Assembly: GCF_001647545.1 (NCBI RefSeq)
Contig: NZ_LSZH01000012.1
Coordinates: 1-64,000, forward strand
Direction: 5' to 3'
Length of the DNA: 64,000 nucleotides
Source of the DNA: Acinetobacter sp. SFB
GTDB lineage: Bacteria; Pseudomonadota; Gammaproteobacteria; Pseudomonadales; Moraxellaceae
The position numbers were made by a program, and so were the translations under genes. Position 1 is the stretch's first letter. The number at the start of each line of letters is the position of its first letter. Of this stretch, positions 19,239 through 27,355 are shown one piece after another. Below the pieces are notes generated by a model that did not search any database, had not been told where the DNA came from, and saw nothing but the letters and a program-made list of their open reading frames with translations.

Positions 19239-19304
19239 AAATGAGATAATAAAAAATTTCACAAAGACTGAATCTTAAGCGGAGTAAAGCAGTACTCATA
19301 ATTA

Positions 19305-19757
19305 TTAAGAATATCCGATAAACAGGGTCAATATACCTGCGGCAATTAAAGGGCCGACCGGCACACCGCGCAATACCGCAACGCCTGCAACCGTACCAAT
19401 CAATAATCCTGCAACCACATCAGGTTGATTGCTCATGAGTTTAACTCCACGACCACCGAGCCAAGCAACTAGAACACCAATCGCAATTGCCAGCAAAGAT
19501 TTCCAGCTCATAAAGGATTTTAAAATCGCATCTCCCGGAATTTTTCCACTAGCAATCGGGGTCAAAACACCAATGGTTAAAATGATGATACCGATATTTA
19601 AACCGTGTTGTTGCAAATAAGGGAAAAATTCACTCAAAGGGGTAATGCGAAAAACAATTAAAACACCCGCAGCAATCGTCACGGCACTATTATGACTAAA
19701 GATACCGCAAGCCAATAAAACCAAAAGAACGATCAAATTTAAATCTAAATTGGACAT
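19305..19757 (-). CDS. DUF441 family inner-membrane protein (YeaL-like)
   Basis: A 150-residue polytopic membrane protein with about four hydrophobic helices, matching the DUF441/YeaL family in length and in conserved blocks such as GILTLFIGY at the C-terminus, [20 protein letters not shown], and [10 protein letters not shown]. Function is unknown in all members. It is convergent with metR and appears to be monocistronic. Confidence 0.85.
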   Translation of the reverse strand: MSNLDLNLIVLLVLLACGIFSHNSAVTIAAGVLIVFRITPLSEFFPYLQQHGLNIGIIILTIGVLTPIASGKIPGDAILKSFMSWKSLLAIAIGVLVAWLGGRGVKLMSNQPDVVAGLLIGTVAGVAVLRGVPVGPLIAAGILTLFIGYS

Positions 19758-19899
19758 TATTTTTTAAGGGAGAGTGACGTAAATAATCGCTATTGTAACG
19801 GGTTTTGAGTCTAGATTTATCTTAAACAAAGTGAACAATAAAATTAGTCTGCATTTCAGTATAGAATGCGCCTTTCTGGATGGTTAAGAGGTTAGGTTT

Positions 19900-20610
19900 A
19901 TGTTCTTGGAAAAGATGTTGCAATCGCAAGGTTTCGGTTCGCGTAAACATTGCCAGCAGCTCATTAAAAATGGTGTGATTGCCATCAACGGTGACGTCAT
20001 CATCAATGCAAAACATAAACTTGATTTAAGTAATTTAAGTTTTTCAGTGCATGGCGAAAGTTTTGATTATCGTGAAAAGGTTTATATTGCTTTAAACAAG
20101 CCTCAAGATTATGAATGTTCTCATCAGGCGACTCATCATTTTAGTGTGTTTGACCTTTTTAATGATGTGTTGATGAATCGTGGTTTGCAATGTGTAGGAC
20201 GTCTAGATCAGGACACCAGTGGGCTTTTATTACTCACGGATGATGGCCAGTTTCTACAAGCGCTAACGCATCCGAAAAAACATGTGGCAAAAGTCTATCG
20301 AATGAAAACCGCCGACCCTGTGACAGAGCAACAGATTCAGCAATTGCAGCAGGGCGTAGAATTACGTAATGAGTCAGGTATTTTTGCAGCGACCGATGTG
20401 ATTCAGCTTTCGGAAAATGAATTACAGTTGACCATTCATCAAGGTGTTTATCATCAGGTGAAACGGATGTTGGCTGCGGTGGGAAATAAAGTTGAACAAT
20501 TGCATCGCCAACAAATTGGTGCTTTGGCACTTCCTGAATTAGAGCAAGGCAAGTGGATTTATTTAACTGAAGAACAAGTCGAACTCGCCAAGACACGCAT
20601 GACTATTTAA
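19900..20610 (+). CDS. rsuA: 16S rRNA pseudouridine(516) synthase RsuA
   Basis: Converts U516 of 16S rRNA to pseudouridine during small-subunit assembly. An N-terminal S4 RNA-binding domain (residues 1-60, MLQSQGFGSRKHCQQLIKNG) precedes the synthase domain, whose catalytic Asp lies in GRLDQDTSGLLLLTDDG. VYHQVKRMLAAVGNKV is the conserved C-terminal RsuA block. The length of 236 residues fits RsuA. Its 3' end overlaps the opposing GNAT gene by eight bases. Confidence 0.88.
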   Translation: MFLEKMLQSQGFGSRKHCQQLIKNGVIAINGDVIINAKHKLDLSNLSFSVHGESFDYREKVYIALNKPQDYECSHQATHHFSVFDLFNDVLMNRGLQCVGRLDQDTSGLLLLTDDGQFLQALTHPKKHVAKVYRMKTADPVTEQQIQQLQQGVELRNESGIFAATDVIQLSENELQLTIHQGVYHQVKRMLAAVGNKVEQLHRQQIGALALPELEQGKWIYLTEEQVELAKTRMTI

Positions 20611-21046
20611 GGAAGCAATGATAAGTTTGAAATTCATCATCTTTTACAAAGCCCATTTGCTCATAGAGTTGATGTGATTGGTAATTGGTTTTTTGCGTCT
20701 CTAAACTAATGCGTAATGCATTTTCATGTCGTGCAAATAAAATAGCGGTATCAATCAGTTGTTTTGCCGAACCCTGACGTCTATAGGTTGGGGTGACATA
20801 CACATCATCCAAAATATAATAGATTGAACAAGCGACTGAAGAAAAACCTAAATAAAGTAAAACAAAACCGGTAAAAACATCATCTTTAACATGAATAAAA
20901 ATCACGCTTTCCTGATTTTCAAAGCGCTGTTTTAAGAATTGATAAGATGCGTTTAAGTTGGAAGAAGCACCATAAAATTGGCGATATTCATCGAATAAAA
21001 CTGCAAGAGGATGTAGGTCTTCTAGCGTTGCACGTCTTACGATCAT
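20603..21046 (-). CDS. GNAT family N-acetyltransferase
   Basis: A 147-residue acetyltransferase. The start is taken at the second ATG (MIVRRATLEDL), which has GGAG six bases upstream. The acetyl-CoA loop is visible as VTPTYRRQGSAKQLIDTAI (Q/RxxGx(A)), preceded by the YILDDVYV strand. LETQKTNYQSHQLYEQMGF is the C-terminal GNAT block. Substrate is unknown. It overlaps rsuA tail to tail. Confidence 0.8.
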   Translation of the reverse strand: MIVRRATLEDLHPLAVLFDEYRQFYGASSNLNASYQFLKQRFENQESVIFIHVKDDVFTGFVLLYLGFSSVACSIYYILDDVYVTPTYRRQGSAKQLIDTAILFARHENALRISLETQKTNYQSHQLYEQMGFVKDDEFQTYHCFLK

Positions 21047-21136
21047 TCTATACTCCATGCTTTTTTTGTCTTTGCATGAAGCATAACTAATTTTTTATAT
21101 TCAGTTTTTTAAAATTTGTTTGTAAATGCGACACTG

Positions 21137-21472
21137 TTAAGTTTTGTCACTTTCACCCAAGATGGCATTCAGCTCTTCAAATAAATCTAAATGGTCATCG
21201 TCCAAAATAAACTCTTCCTCAGCATCAATGGATTGTTCTGCTTCACCATTTAAAAGGGTTTGCTGTTGCTTTAATTTCCGAATCTTATACAGCTGTTCAA
21301 GGTTAATACTCTGATTTTCAATGGAAAAGGGGATGGATTTAGTTAGCACGACTTGTTTGAAAAATAGTCGTACTGCTTGTGCTGGCGTAATCCCCAATTG
21401 TTTAAACACTGCAAAAGCATGTTTTTTCTCTTGGGAGTCAAGTCTTATTTGATAAACTTCGGTTTTTCTCAT
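21137..21472 (-). CDS. RelB/DinJ-like antitoxin without an adjacent toxin
   Basis: The N-terminal 50 residues fit the ribbon-helix-helix RelB/DinJ pattern: a beta strand VYQIRLDSQ, then FKQLGITPAQAVRLFFKQVV, then SIPFSIE. The protein is 111 residues, longer than DinJ, with a Gln-rich linker and a strongly acidic C-terminal tail (DAEEEFILDDDHLDLFEEL). No RelE/YafQ-like gene lies up- or downstream. It may be an orphan antitoxin, or a DNA-binding regulator that has lost or never had a toxin. Confidence 0.65.
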   Translation of the reverse strand: MRKTEVYQIRLDSQEKKHAFAVFKQLGITPAQAVRLFFKQVVLTKSIPFSIENQSINLEQLYKIRKLKQQQTLLNGEAEQSIDAEEEFILDDDHLDLFEELNAILGESDKT

Positions 21473-21587
21473 AATTTTCTGAATACATCTAATTACTTAA
21501 CTTTTCAGCATTTATTTTAATCAAATCTAATGTAATTTCAATATTCATACACTACATTTACGAAAATAAATTGTAATGACACGGTTA

Positions 21588-22526
21588 TTACATGTTCAAT
21601 TCAAAGTTAGATGAAAATTCCATCTCCTGAAAAGTAATGGGATCGTTAAAGCAGATATGTTTTGCTAAAAGCTGAAGAGGTGCGGAAAAGTCATCTTCCC
21701 TTTTATGCTGTACCACCGGATAAAAAGGATCATTTTTTATCGCAATGCCTAAACTGTTCAAATGAACGCGCAATTGATGCTGCTTACCGGTGATCGGTTT
21801 AAGTTCATATTTCCCCCAAACTGAATCATGTTCTATTAAATGAATTTCTGTTTCGCTATTTATTTGCCCTTCAACCACTTGCATCGTATAAAAGGGTTGA
21901 CCTTTTTCCATTCGATAACGGGTATAGCAGGGAAATGTTAAATCTGCATGAAAAGGTGCAATAGCATGGTAGGTTTTTTTAACTTGACGTTGGGCAAACA
22001 TTTCCTGATAGACAGCGCGAGTAGAAGCTTGTTTGGAGAATAAAACCACACCCGCAGTTTCACGATCTAAACGGTGAATAGGGGTTAAGAATTCATTACC
22101 GGTTTGTTTTTTTAAACGCACCAAAAGTGTTTCTTGAACATATTGGCCAGTCGGACTGATGGTTAAGAAATGCGGTTTATCAATGACCAGTAAGTGTTCA
22201 TTTTCAAATAAAATTTCATGTTCAAAAGGCACATTTATTTCGTGTGCTAGAAAACGGTAATAAAACACGTGGCTATTGTCGATATATGCAGAGCTTAAGT
22301 TTAATACTTGACCTAAAGCATCATAAATTAATCCGTCAGCAAAACGTTGTTGCCATTCAGTGGATTTAATATGTGCAAACTGCTGACATAAATATTGATA
22401 GACAGTTGTCGGCGTAGGCTTCATTTTAGGAAGAAATACTTTGCTTGCGCTTACGCCATCAATCATGGGCGGTATGAAATTATCGTTACTCATTGATTTG
22501 TATGTATCTTTAATAATTTCATTCAT
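21588..22526 (-). CDS. RluA family pseudouridine synthase
   Basis: A 312-residue rRNA/tRNA pseudouridine synthase. The catalytic motif IHRLDRETAGVVLFSK contains the essential Asp. VIDKPHFLTISPTG is the upstream RluA signature, and the C-terminal block GKQHQLRVHLNSLGIAI is typical. It lacks an obvious S4 domain at the N-terminus but carries about 90 extra residues there. Translation may begin at residue 12 (MSNDNF). It is the last host gene before the prophage, divergent from the integrase. Confidence 0.82.
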   Translation of the reverse strand: MNEIIKDTYKSMSNDNFIPPMIDGVSASKVFLPKMKPTPTTVYQYLCQQFAHIKSTEWQQRFADGLIYDALGQVLNLSSAYIDNSHVFYYRFLAHEINVPFEHEILFENEHLLVIDKPHFLTISPTGQYVQETLLVRLKKQTGNEFLTPIHRLDRETAGVVLFSKQASTRAVYQEMFAQRQVKKTYHAIAPFHADLTFPCYTRYRMEKGQPFYTMQVVEGQINSETEIHLIEHDSVWGKYELKPITGKQHQLRVHLNSLGIAIKNDPFYPVVQHKREDDFSAPLQLLAKHICFNDPITFQEMEFSSNFELNM

Positions 22527-22594
22527 TTACTTAAAATTCTTTAAACGTGAATAGACAATAATAAACATTAATATTTGCGAATATCTGCATTTTG

Positions 22595-22611
22595 TGCAAC
22601 CTTATTGCAAC
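22595..22611. repeat. Candidate attL core
   Basis: TGCAACCTTATTGCAAC lies between the host pseudouridine synthase and the integrase ATG. Sixteen of its 17 bases recur at 54527-54543 just outside the last phage gene, in direct orientation. That spacing brackets every phage gene. The core is not a tRNA end, so the attB type is unusual and unproven. Confidence 0.5.
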
Positions 22612-22632
22612 TTCAAATCTATGGTTGCAATC

Positions 22633-23781
22633 ATGGGCACAGTCACTAAACGAGTTACAACAAAAGGTGAAGTTCGCTATAGGGCTTTAATTCAAGTGCG
22701 CAAGCAGGATATAGATTTCAGTGAATCAAAAACCTTCAGTAAAAAATCTTTTGCGGAAGCCTGGCTTAAAAAAAGAGAAGCAGAACTTGAAGTAAATCCG
22801 GACATATTATTAGGCAAAGTCAAAGCAAAGTCTATCCGGCTTTCTGAAGCAATTGATCGATATATTGAAGATGTAAACGGAATCGGCACCAGTAAACTTT
22901 ATAAATTACAGTTCATAAAAACATATGATTTTGCGCAAAAAAGATTAGCAGAATTAACACGTGAAGATTATGCCCAGTACACAATAACAAGAAGACGCGG
23001 TGATCCCATCAAAGGTCTTGAACCTATTTCAAAGGCAACTGCAGAACAAGATCTTCAATTTTTGAGAAGTGTATTAAATCATGCCGAACTTGTACTGAAC
23101 GAACCTAATGCCATCAATGAGCTGAATTTAGCAATGCGTGGCCTTAGAAATGCGCGTCAAATTGATAGATCAGAATCTCGTGAACGCCTTCCAACCTCAA
23201 TCGAGCTTCAGACATTAACAAACCATTTTTATTCACTGTGGTTGCGACCAAATGCCACCATGCCGCTGCACTTAATTATGTGGCTTGCTATCTATACATC
23301 TAGAAGACGTGGTGAGCTATTTAGGCTACGTTTGGATGACTATGATGCAGAACATGGGGTTTGGATGGTTCGAGATTTAAAGAGTCCTAAAGGTTCAAAA
23401 GGGAATAACAAACGTTTTAAAGTTAATGAAAAAGCAAAACAAATCATTGAGCAGTTGTTAGATCCGACCGTTAGAAAAAAAATGATGCGCTTAGGAGGTG
23501 ATGAAAGTTTGTTATTACCACTGGATGCTTCATCTACTACACGTATATTCACCAATGCTTGTAAAATTCATGGTATCGATGACTTGTGGTGGCATGATCT
23601 GCGTCATGAAGCTGCTACACGTTTTGCGGAACAAGGTCTTACTATTCCTCAAATTCAGCAATACACTTTGCATGACAGCTGGGGCAGTCTACAAAGATAT
23701 GTAAATTTGGATCTGATCCGAAAGAAAGTATTAGATTATAAAGATGCTATAAAAATAGCTAAAAATGTGGAAAATATTTAA
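22633..23781 (+). CDS. int: Tyrosine recombinase, phage integrase
   Basis: Site-specific recombinase that inserts and excises the phage. Start is taken at ATG 22633 (MGTVTKRVTTKGEVRYRALI), giving 382 residues; a longer GTG frame would run through the att core. An N-terminal AP2/arm-binding-like strand domain and a SAM-like core-binding domain (residues 60-170) precede the catalytic domain. Active-site residues are visible: Arg in TSRRRGELFRLRLDD, HxxR in WHDLRHEAATRF, the second His in LHDSWGSLQRY, and the Tyr nucleophile in that RYV. Confidence 0.92.
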   Translation: MGTVTKRVTTKGEVRYRALIQVRKQDIDFSESKTFSKKSFAEAWLKKREAELEVNPDILLGKVKAKSIRLSEAIDRYIEDVNGIGTSKLYKLQFIKTYDFAQKRLAELTREDYAQYTITRRRGDPIKGLEPISKATAEQDLQFLRSVLNHAELVLNEPNAINELNLAMRGLRNARQIDRSESRERLPTSIELQTLTNHFYSLWLRPNATMPLHLIMWLAIYTSRRRGELFRLRLDDYDAEHGVWMVRDLKSPKGSKGNNKRFKVNEKAKQIIEQLLDPTVRKKMMRLGGDESLLLPLDASSTTRIFTNACKIHGIDDLWWHDLRHEAATRFAEQGLTIPQIQQYTLHDSWGSLQRYVNLDLIRKKVLDYKDAIKIAKNVENI

Positions 23782-23792
23782 GACAAAAATAA

Positions 23793-23810
23793 AGCCTCTA
23801 ATCAGAGGCT
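23793..23810 (-). terminator. Terminator at the end of the leftward phage operon
   Basis: Stem AGCCTCT/AGAGGCT with a four-base loop. The minus strand continues with TTTATTTTT, so it mainly ends the leftward operon. It also lies just behind the integrase stop and may act on both. Confidence 0.7.
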
Positions 23811-23882
23811 TGTGATGATTTTTTTGTATTTTCCAACTAATAAAGATTCCAGAAGATCTTTTACTTGTTCAAGATTGATCAT
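23802..23882 (-). CDS. Possible 26-aa peptide gene after the methyltransferase
   Basis: ATG overlaps the TGA of the methyltransferase gene (ATGA) and opens a 26-residue frame beginning MINLEQVKDLLESLLVGKYK, ending inside the terminator stem. The coupling and amphipathic helix look gene-like, but the size makes chance likely. Confidence 0.35.
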   Translation of the reverse strand: MINLEQVKDLLESLLVGKYKKIITSL

Positions 23883-25324
23883 GCTGCCCCTCGATATTTA
23901 TTTTCATGTTTAAAGTTTGCCTCTACCAATGCACGAGCCAATTGTGGACAAACAGAATTACCCACCATTCGCGTTTGCTCAGTCTTGGTTAGATTTATTT
24001 TTTGACCGTGCTCATTCGTGCCGTGACTAAAAATGTATGTTTCTGGAAAACCTTGCGCCTTAAATAGCTCAACCGGTTGCAACATGCGGAAGCCAATATC
24101 TGCAATTTGATAGTCTTGCTGTCCAATAGTTACCAAACCAAAACGGTCACGAGTTGGTATGGTTCTTAAAGGCTCATCCACAGAATTTCCATCTTTTTCA
24201 TTCCCATAAAATGCGGTAAGGAATGCGCGAACTTCTGCGAATTGATTGACGGTCGTAAGCGTATGCATAGGCTCATCAAGATCCTGACCAATACAGCCAT
24301 TTTTCATTTTTGATAAGTGACTGACCACAAGTGAGTTGTGATCTTTGGCGGTAATGGTATGAACAGGTTCAGCTAAATCACTACCAGTCACACCTGTATA
24401 ATTTTTAGCAAGGAAAGCTGAAATAAGTGCGTGATGACCACCTTTTGTTTGGGCGCAAATAGTTCTTAAAGGCTCATCTATTGGCATTGAGCGTTTATTG
24501 GATGCATTAGCACATTCGGTTAATACTGGAGCAACGCTATTTACAACAAATGGCTTTTTATTATTAAAAACGAATTTCTTTAAACCTCCTGCAATACGCT
24601 CCATAGTTGCGGTAGCTAGTGGTCGCTTGCGTGTAAATATACTTGGGCAATCAAGCGACCAATCAATGCATTCAGCTGCAGTACGCCATGGTTTTAATTT
24701 TCCTTTTTTTACCTGGATAGAATCAGGATGGCCATGCGTTTGTTCTGGCCATTGAATTTTTAAACCATCTCGACGAGCAACCAAAAAGAAACGCTTACGT
24801 ATTGTTGGTGATCCATAGTCACATGCACGTAATTCACGATAATCAACTATGTAACCTTGGTTTTTTAGTGCATTAACAAAGCTTTTAAATGTACGTCCTT
24901 TTTGCTTAGGACATGGCTTGCCTTCACTATCTAAACCACCCCAAGTTTTAAACTCTTCTACATTCTCTAGCATAATGACTCGAGGACGTGCTTTAGCTGC
25001 CCAGCGCAATGCTACCCATGCAAGACCACGAATTTTCTTTTCTACAGGCTTGCTTCCTTTTGCCTTGGAAAAGTGTTTGCAGTCTGGTGAAAGCCAAACA
25101 AGACCGACTGGTTGATTTCCTGTGACTTCAATTGGATCAATATCCCAAACACTTTCACAATAATGTTTAGTTTCTGGATGATTGATACGGTGCATTGCTA
25201 AAGCTTTGGCATCATGATTTATGGCTACATCAACAGGGCGATTGAATGCTTGCTCAAGTCCAGTTGATGTACCGCCACCGCCAGCAAAGTTGTCGATGAT
25301 TAATTCATGCGGTAATAAATCCAT
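23879..25324 (-). CDS. C5 cytosine DNA methyltransferase, phage orphan
   Basis: A cytosine-5 DNA methyltransferase of 481 residues from ATG 25324. Motif I is IIDNFAGGGGTSTGLEQAF. The catalytic loop has SPDCKHFSKAKGSKP in place of the usual PCQ. Motif VI is VIMLENVEEF, and motif VIII is ELRACDYGSPTIRKRFF. RMVGNSVCPQLARALV is motif X. The middle target-recognition region repeats the LDEPMHTLTT / VDEPLRTIPT pattern several times. No nuclease partner is nearby, so it likely protects phage DNA from host restriction. It is coupled to the upstream gene by overlapping codons. Confidence 0.88.
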   Translation of the reverse strand: MDLLPHELIIDNFAGGGGTSTGLEQAFNRPVDVAINHDAKALAMHRINHPETKHYCESVWDIDPIEVTGNQPVGLVWLSPDCKHFSKAKGSKPVEKKIRGLAWVALRWAAKARPRVIMLENVEEFKTWGGLDSEGKPCPKQKGRTFKSFVNALKNQGYIVDYRELRACDYGSPTIRKRFFLVARRDGLKIQWPEQTHGHPDSIQVKKGKLKPWRTAAECIDWSLDCPSIFTRKRPLATATMERIAGGLKKFVFNNKKPFVVNSVAPVLTECANASNKRSMPIDEPLRTICAQTKGGHHALISAFLAKNYTGVTGSDLAEPVHTITAKDHNSLVVSHLSKMKNGCIGQDLDEPMHTLTTVNQFAEVRAFLTAFYGNEKDGNSVDEPLRTIPTRDRFGLVTIGQQDYQIADIGFRMLQPVELFKAQGFPETYIFSHGTNEHGQKINLTKTEQTRMVGNSVCPQLARALVEANFKHENKYRGAA

Positions 25325-25761
25325 CACGCCATCGCTTCCTTTTTACGCTGAATAATTATTTTTCGGCACTCAATACAGTGATGCTTTCCAGATATATAAA
25401 ACTTAAATTCAGTTAATCCATGTTTAACGCATTTTCCAGTGAATGTTTGCTTTCCAGCTAGAGTTGCTTCAAGTTTCGCATCAAAGTTAAATTTCATACG
25501 TTTTTGATCAGTAGTTAAAGGTCTTTCGGTATTTTTTAAAACAGGCCGATTAAGACTGATAGATTGGGTCATCATGTCACGCATATTTTGTTGACCTGTC
25601 TTATAGCCGTTTTCAACTTTTTGACTAATACCAGACTGACCAAAAGGAATTTGTACTGGCTCTTTTTTGCCTTGTGCTTTTAAAAACTTTTCAACTGATT
25701 CAGCAATAGCAGCTGATTCACCTTGTTTTTTAAATATTATATGGTCCAAATTAGTTTGCAT
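25324..25761 (-). CDS. Phage hypothetical protein with C-terminal zinc-finger-like motif
   Basis: About 145 residues from ATG 25761, which has GGTG seven bases upstream and overlaps the preceding gene. The N-terminal two thirds are polar and Lys/Gln-rich. The C-terminus holds GKCVKHGLTEFKFYISGKHH followed by CIECRK, a Cys/His arrangement like a small zinc ribbon. It probably binds nucleic acid or protein; nothing more specific can be claimed. Confidence 0.6.
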   Translation of the reverse strand: MQTNLDHIIFKKQGESAAIAESVEKFLKAQGKKEPVQIPFGQSGISQKVENGYKTGQQNMRDMMTQSISLNRPVLKNTERPLTTDQKRMKFNFDAKLEATLAGKQTFTGKCVKHGLTEFKFYISGKHHCIECRKIIIQRKKEAMA

Positions 25762-26044
25762 ATTGTTCACCATTCATTGCTTTGTGATCTTGCAATGCGA
25801 TTTGACTTTGTTGATCTAGATAGGCACCCAATTGAATGAGATTCACCATCCATTTAGCTTTTTTTGTATTTTCAGATTTGAAAACAGGAAATGGCAAATC
25901 GAGTTTATTGGCACGTCGATTTGCGTCTGCAATTTTCATATGACTAAAATAATCATTCACAATAGTTTCAAGAGGAACGACTGGTGATCCATAACGAATT
26001 AATAGGGCGTGAAATGAATTGATTTGCGGTACGAATGTATTCAT
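25751..26044 (-). CDS. PrtN-like (pyocin activator) family protein
   Basis: A 97-residue protein that follows the PrtN pattern: a short N-terminus, LLIRYGSPVVPLETIVNDYF, then ADANRRANKLDLPFPVFKSE, and NLIQLGAYLDQQ. In Pseudomonas PrtN activates pyocin genes by binding DNA. Small PrtN relatives are common in prophages. Here it lies in the repressor-controlled leftward operon, so a regulatory or excisionase-like role is plausible but inferred. Confidence 0.7.
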   Translation of the reverse strand: MNTFVPQINSFHALLIRYGSPVVPLETIVNDYFSHMKIADANRRANKLDLPFPVFKSENTKKAKWMVNLIQLGAYLDQQSQIALQDHKAMNGEQYAN

Positions 26045-26232
26045 TAAATAGCTCCCATTTCTTTCATTACACGCTCAGCGGTCGAGCGATCTACAGTGAT
26101 GGGCACAACAGATTGATTCATCATGTGGAAAGCAAGAATATTGCACTCGCCTTGTTCGCGAATAACCACATTGTTTAAATTGTCAGTATTCACGAAGTGC
26201 TTAGCATTATTTAAATCTGTGAACTGAAGCAT
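26044..26232 (-). CDS. Phage hypothetical protein, 62 aa
   Basis: Small beta-rich protein (LQFTDLNNAKHFVNTDNLNN, NVVIREQGECNILAFH, VPITVDRSTAERVMKEMG). Its ATG overlaps the stop of the upstream 53-aa gene (TAATG) and its own end touches the PrtN-like gene, so it is part of a tight operon. No family recognised. Confidence 0.55.
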   Translation of the reverse strand: MLQFTDLNNAKHFVNTDNLNNVVIREQGECNILAFHMMNQSVVPITVDRSTAERVMKEMGAI

Positions 26233-26393
26233 TAGCGATTCTCCGATTCGTTTTTGATTTTGAGCGCTGCAGCTTTTTTATTGATATTTTTAACTTCATT
26301 CATCAATAACTTAAAAAGCATCACAGCAATGAGTGCGCTGGGAACAACAATGAAAAAAAAGACAGCAATATGGCCATAGTTAAGATTTCCCAT
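26232..26393 (-). CDS. Phage small membrane protein, 53 aa
   Basis: ATG 26393 opens a 53-residue frame with one clear transmembrane helix (IAVFFFIVVPSALIAVMLF) and a basic, Lys-rich C-terminal tail. It overlaps the upstream gene by 14 bases and its TAA shares a base with the next ATG, which supports real coupling. It could be an exclusion or holin-like small membrane protein, but that is a guess. Confidence 0.55.
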   Translation of the reverse strand: MGNLNYGHIAVFFFIVVPSALIAVMLFKLLMNEVKNINKKAAALKIKNESENR

Positions 26394-26670
26394 GAGCTTG
26401 TTCCTTGGCTAGATTTTCAATGTATATGTAGGCTTCCAACATTTTCACGGTTGCTATTTTGGGTGTAACCAGATCAATTCGAATTTTTTCAATTCGTTGT
26501 GCTGGATTACGCCAGGCATGTATATAGCCACCTTTGAATACATAAATATTGAGTTCATTTTTTGTCGGGTATAACGACATGTTGACTTCAAAATCAGCAT
26601 TTGAATGAACCATGCATAAGCGTGAAATATTGGCAATTCCAGTTAATACCTGGACATCAATTTGAGTCAT
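26380..26670 (-). CDS. Phage hypothetical protein, 96 aa
   Basis: A 96-residue protein of the leftward operon, apparently an alpha/beta domain (VNMSLYPTKNELNIYVFKGG, then KIRIDLVTPKIATVKMLEAY). It overlaps genes on both sides by a few bases. No recognised family; tight packing is the main support. Confidence 0.5.
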   Translation of the reverse strand: MTQIDVQVLTGIANISRLCMVHSNADFEVNMSLYPTKNELNIYVFKGGYIHAWRNPAQRIEKIRIDLVTPKIATVKMLEAYIYIENLAKEQAHGKS

Positions 26671-26888
26671 GGGGCATACCTATTGGCTTCAAGGTATGTT
26701 CTGTAATATTTAGCTTCATCAGCATTTTGTAAAACAGGCTCATGTTTCACCAAGCAATGGCCACATTCTTCATCTTTGAAATTTGAACATTTGTCCTGGC
26801 ATGGATGTGATGTGCGTTTAAGCTGTGGCCAAGAATCAATTTCTGATTGTCCTGGCACAATACTTTCAGGCGTTTCAGTTAGATTCAT
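26667..26888 (-). CDS. Phage Cys-rich hypothetical protein, 73 aa
   Basis: A 73-residue protein with four clustered cysteines (HPCQDKCSNFKDEECGHCLV), which could bind zinc or an iron-sulfur cluster. Four-base overlaps with both neighbours show operon coupling. No family recognised. Confidence 0.55.
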   Translation of the reverse strand: MNLTETPESIVPGQSEIDSWPQLKRTSHPCQDKCSNFKDEECGHCLVKHEPVLQNADEAKYYRTYLEANRYAP

Positions 26889-27202
26889 GCTGAATCTCCA
26901 ATAGTTTGAAGGCGTACAGCAGCAGCAATTTCATCAAGCCATTTAACTTTTTCTGAAATATCAATGAACTCAAAATCTATTGCAGCATCGATAAACGCAT
27001 TTGCTTGTGCAATTGCAGTTGTGAATTCATGTTGATTAGTAGCGGCTTTTATGGCTTTAACGGCATATAAAATTTGGGACACGGCCTTTGTTCTATAAAA
27101 GATCTGATCATTAACTTTTGGTTGAGCAAAATCTGCAGAAAATAGGCGATTTACAATAATTTGATCAAATTGATCCTGAGATTTTTCAGATGATGTAAAC
27201 AT
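26885..27202 (-). CDS. Phage hypothetical protein, first gene of the leftward operon
   Basis: A 105-residue helical protein (YAVKAIKAATNQHEFTTAIA, INVKWLDEI-like end) with no recognised domain. It is the first gene behind the leftward promoter at 27238-27290 and so would be expressed earliest after induction, a position where lambdoid phages often carry anti-host or recombination functions. The role is unknown. Confidence 0.55.
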   Translation of the reverse strand: MFTSSEKSQDQFDQIIVNRLFSADFAQPKVNDQIFYRTKAVSQILYAVKAIKAATNQHEFTTAIAQANAFIDAAIDFEFIDISEKVKWLDEIAAAVRLQTIGDSA

Positions 27203-27237
27203 GGTTTTTTCCTAACTAAAATTAATTTATGCCTATA

Positions 27238-27290
27238 AACTAACTTTGGTTAGATTTATTGTCAATATATTTAACTAATAAAAGTTAGTT
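27238..27290 (-). promoter_or_regulatory. Leftward early promoter with two repressor operators
   Basis: On the minus strand TTGACA (27265-27260) is a perfect -35, with TAGTTT 17 bases later as the -10 position. One operator-like 18-mer, AACTAACTTTGGTTAGAT (27238-27255, plus-strand reading), lies between and over the -10. A second, AACTAATAAAAGTTAGTT (27273-27290), lies upstream of the -35. Both match the perfect palindrome found at 28076. Confidence 0.7.
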
Positions 27291-27310
27291 TTAATATTGT
27301 GGATATAAAA

Positions 27311-27332
27311 AAACCCAGAATAATCTGAGTTT
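27311..27332 (-). terminator. Terminator of the repressor gene
   Basis: Minus-strand hairpin AACTCAGA/TCTGGGTT followed by T-rich sequence, 24 bases past the repressor stop codon. Confidence 0.7.
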
Positions 27333-27355
27333 TATAAAAATTAAGAAGTTTAAAA

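Noticed and set aside
22594-22632. GTG start for the integrase
   Set aside because: It would place the att core inside the gene; ATG 22633 fits the family N-terminus.
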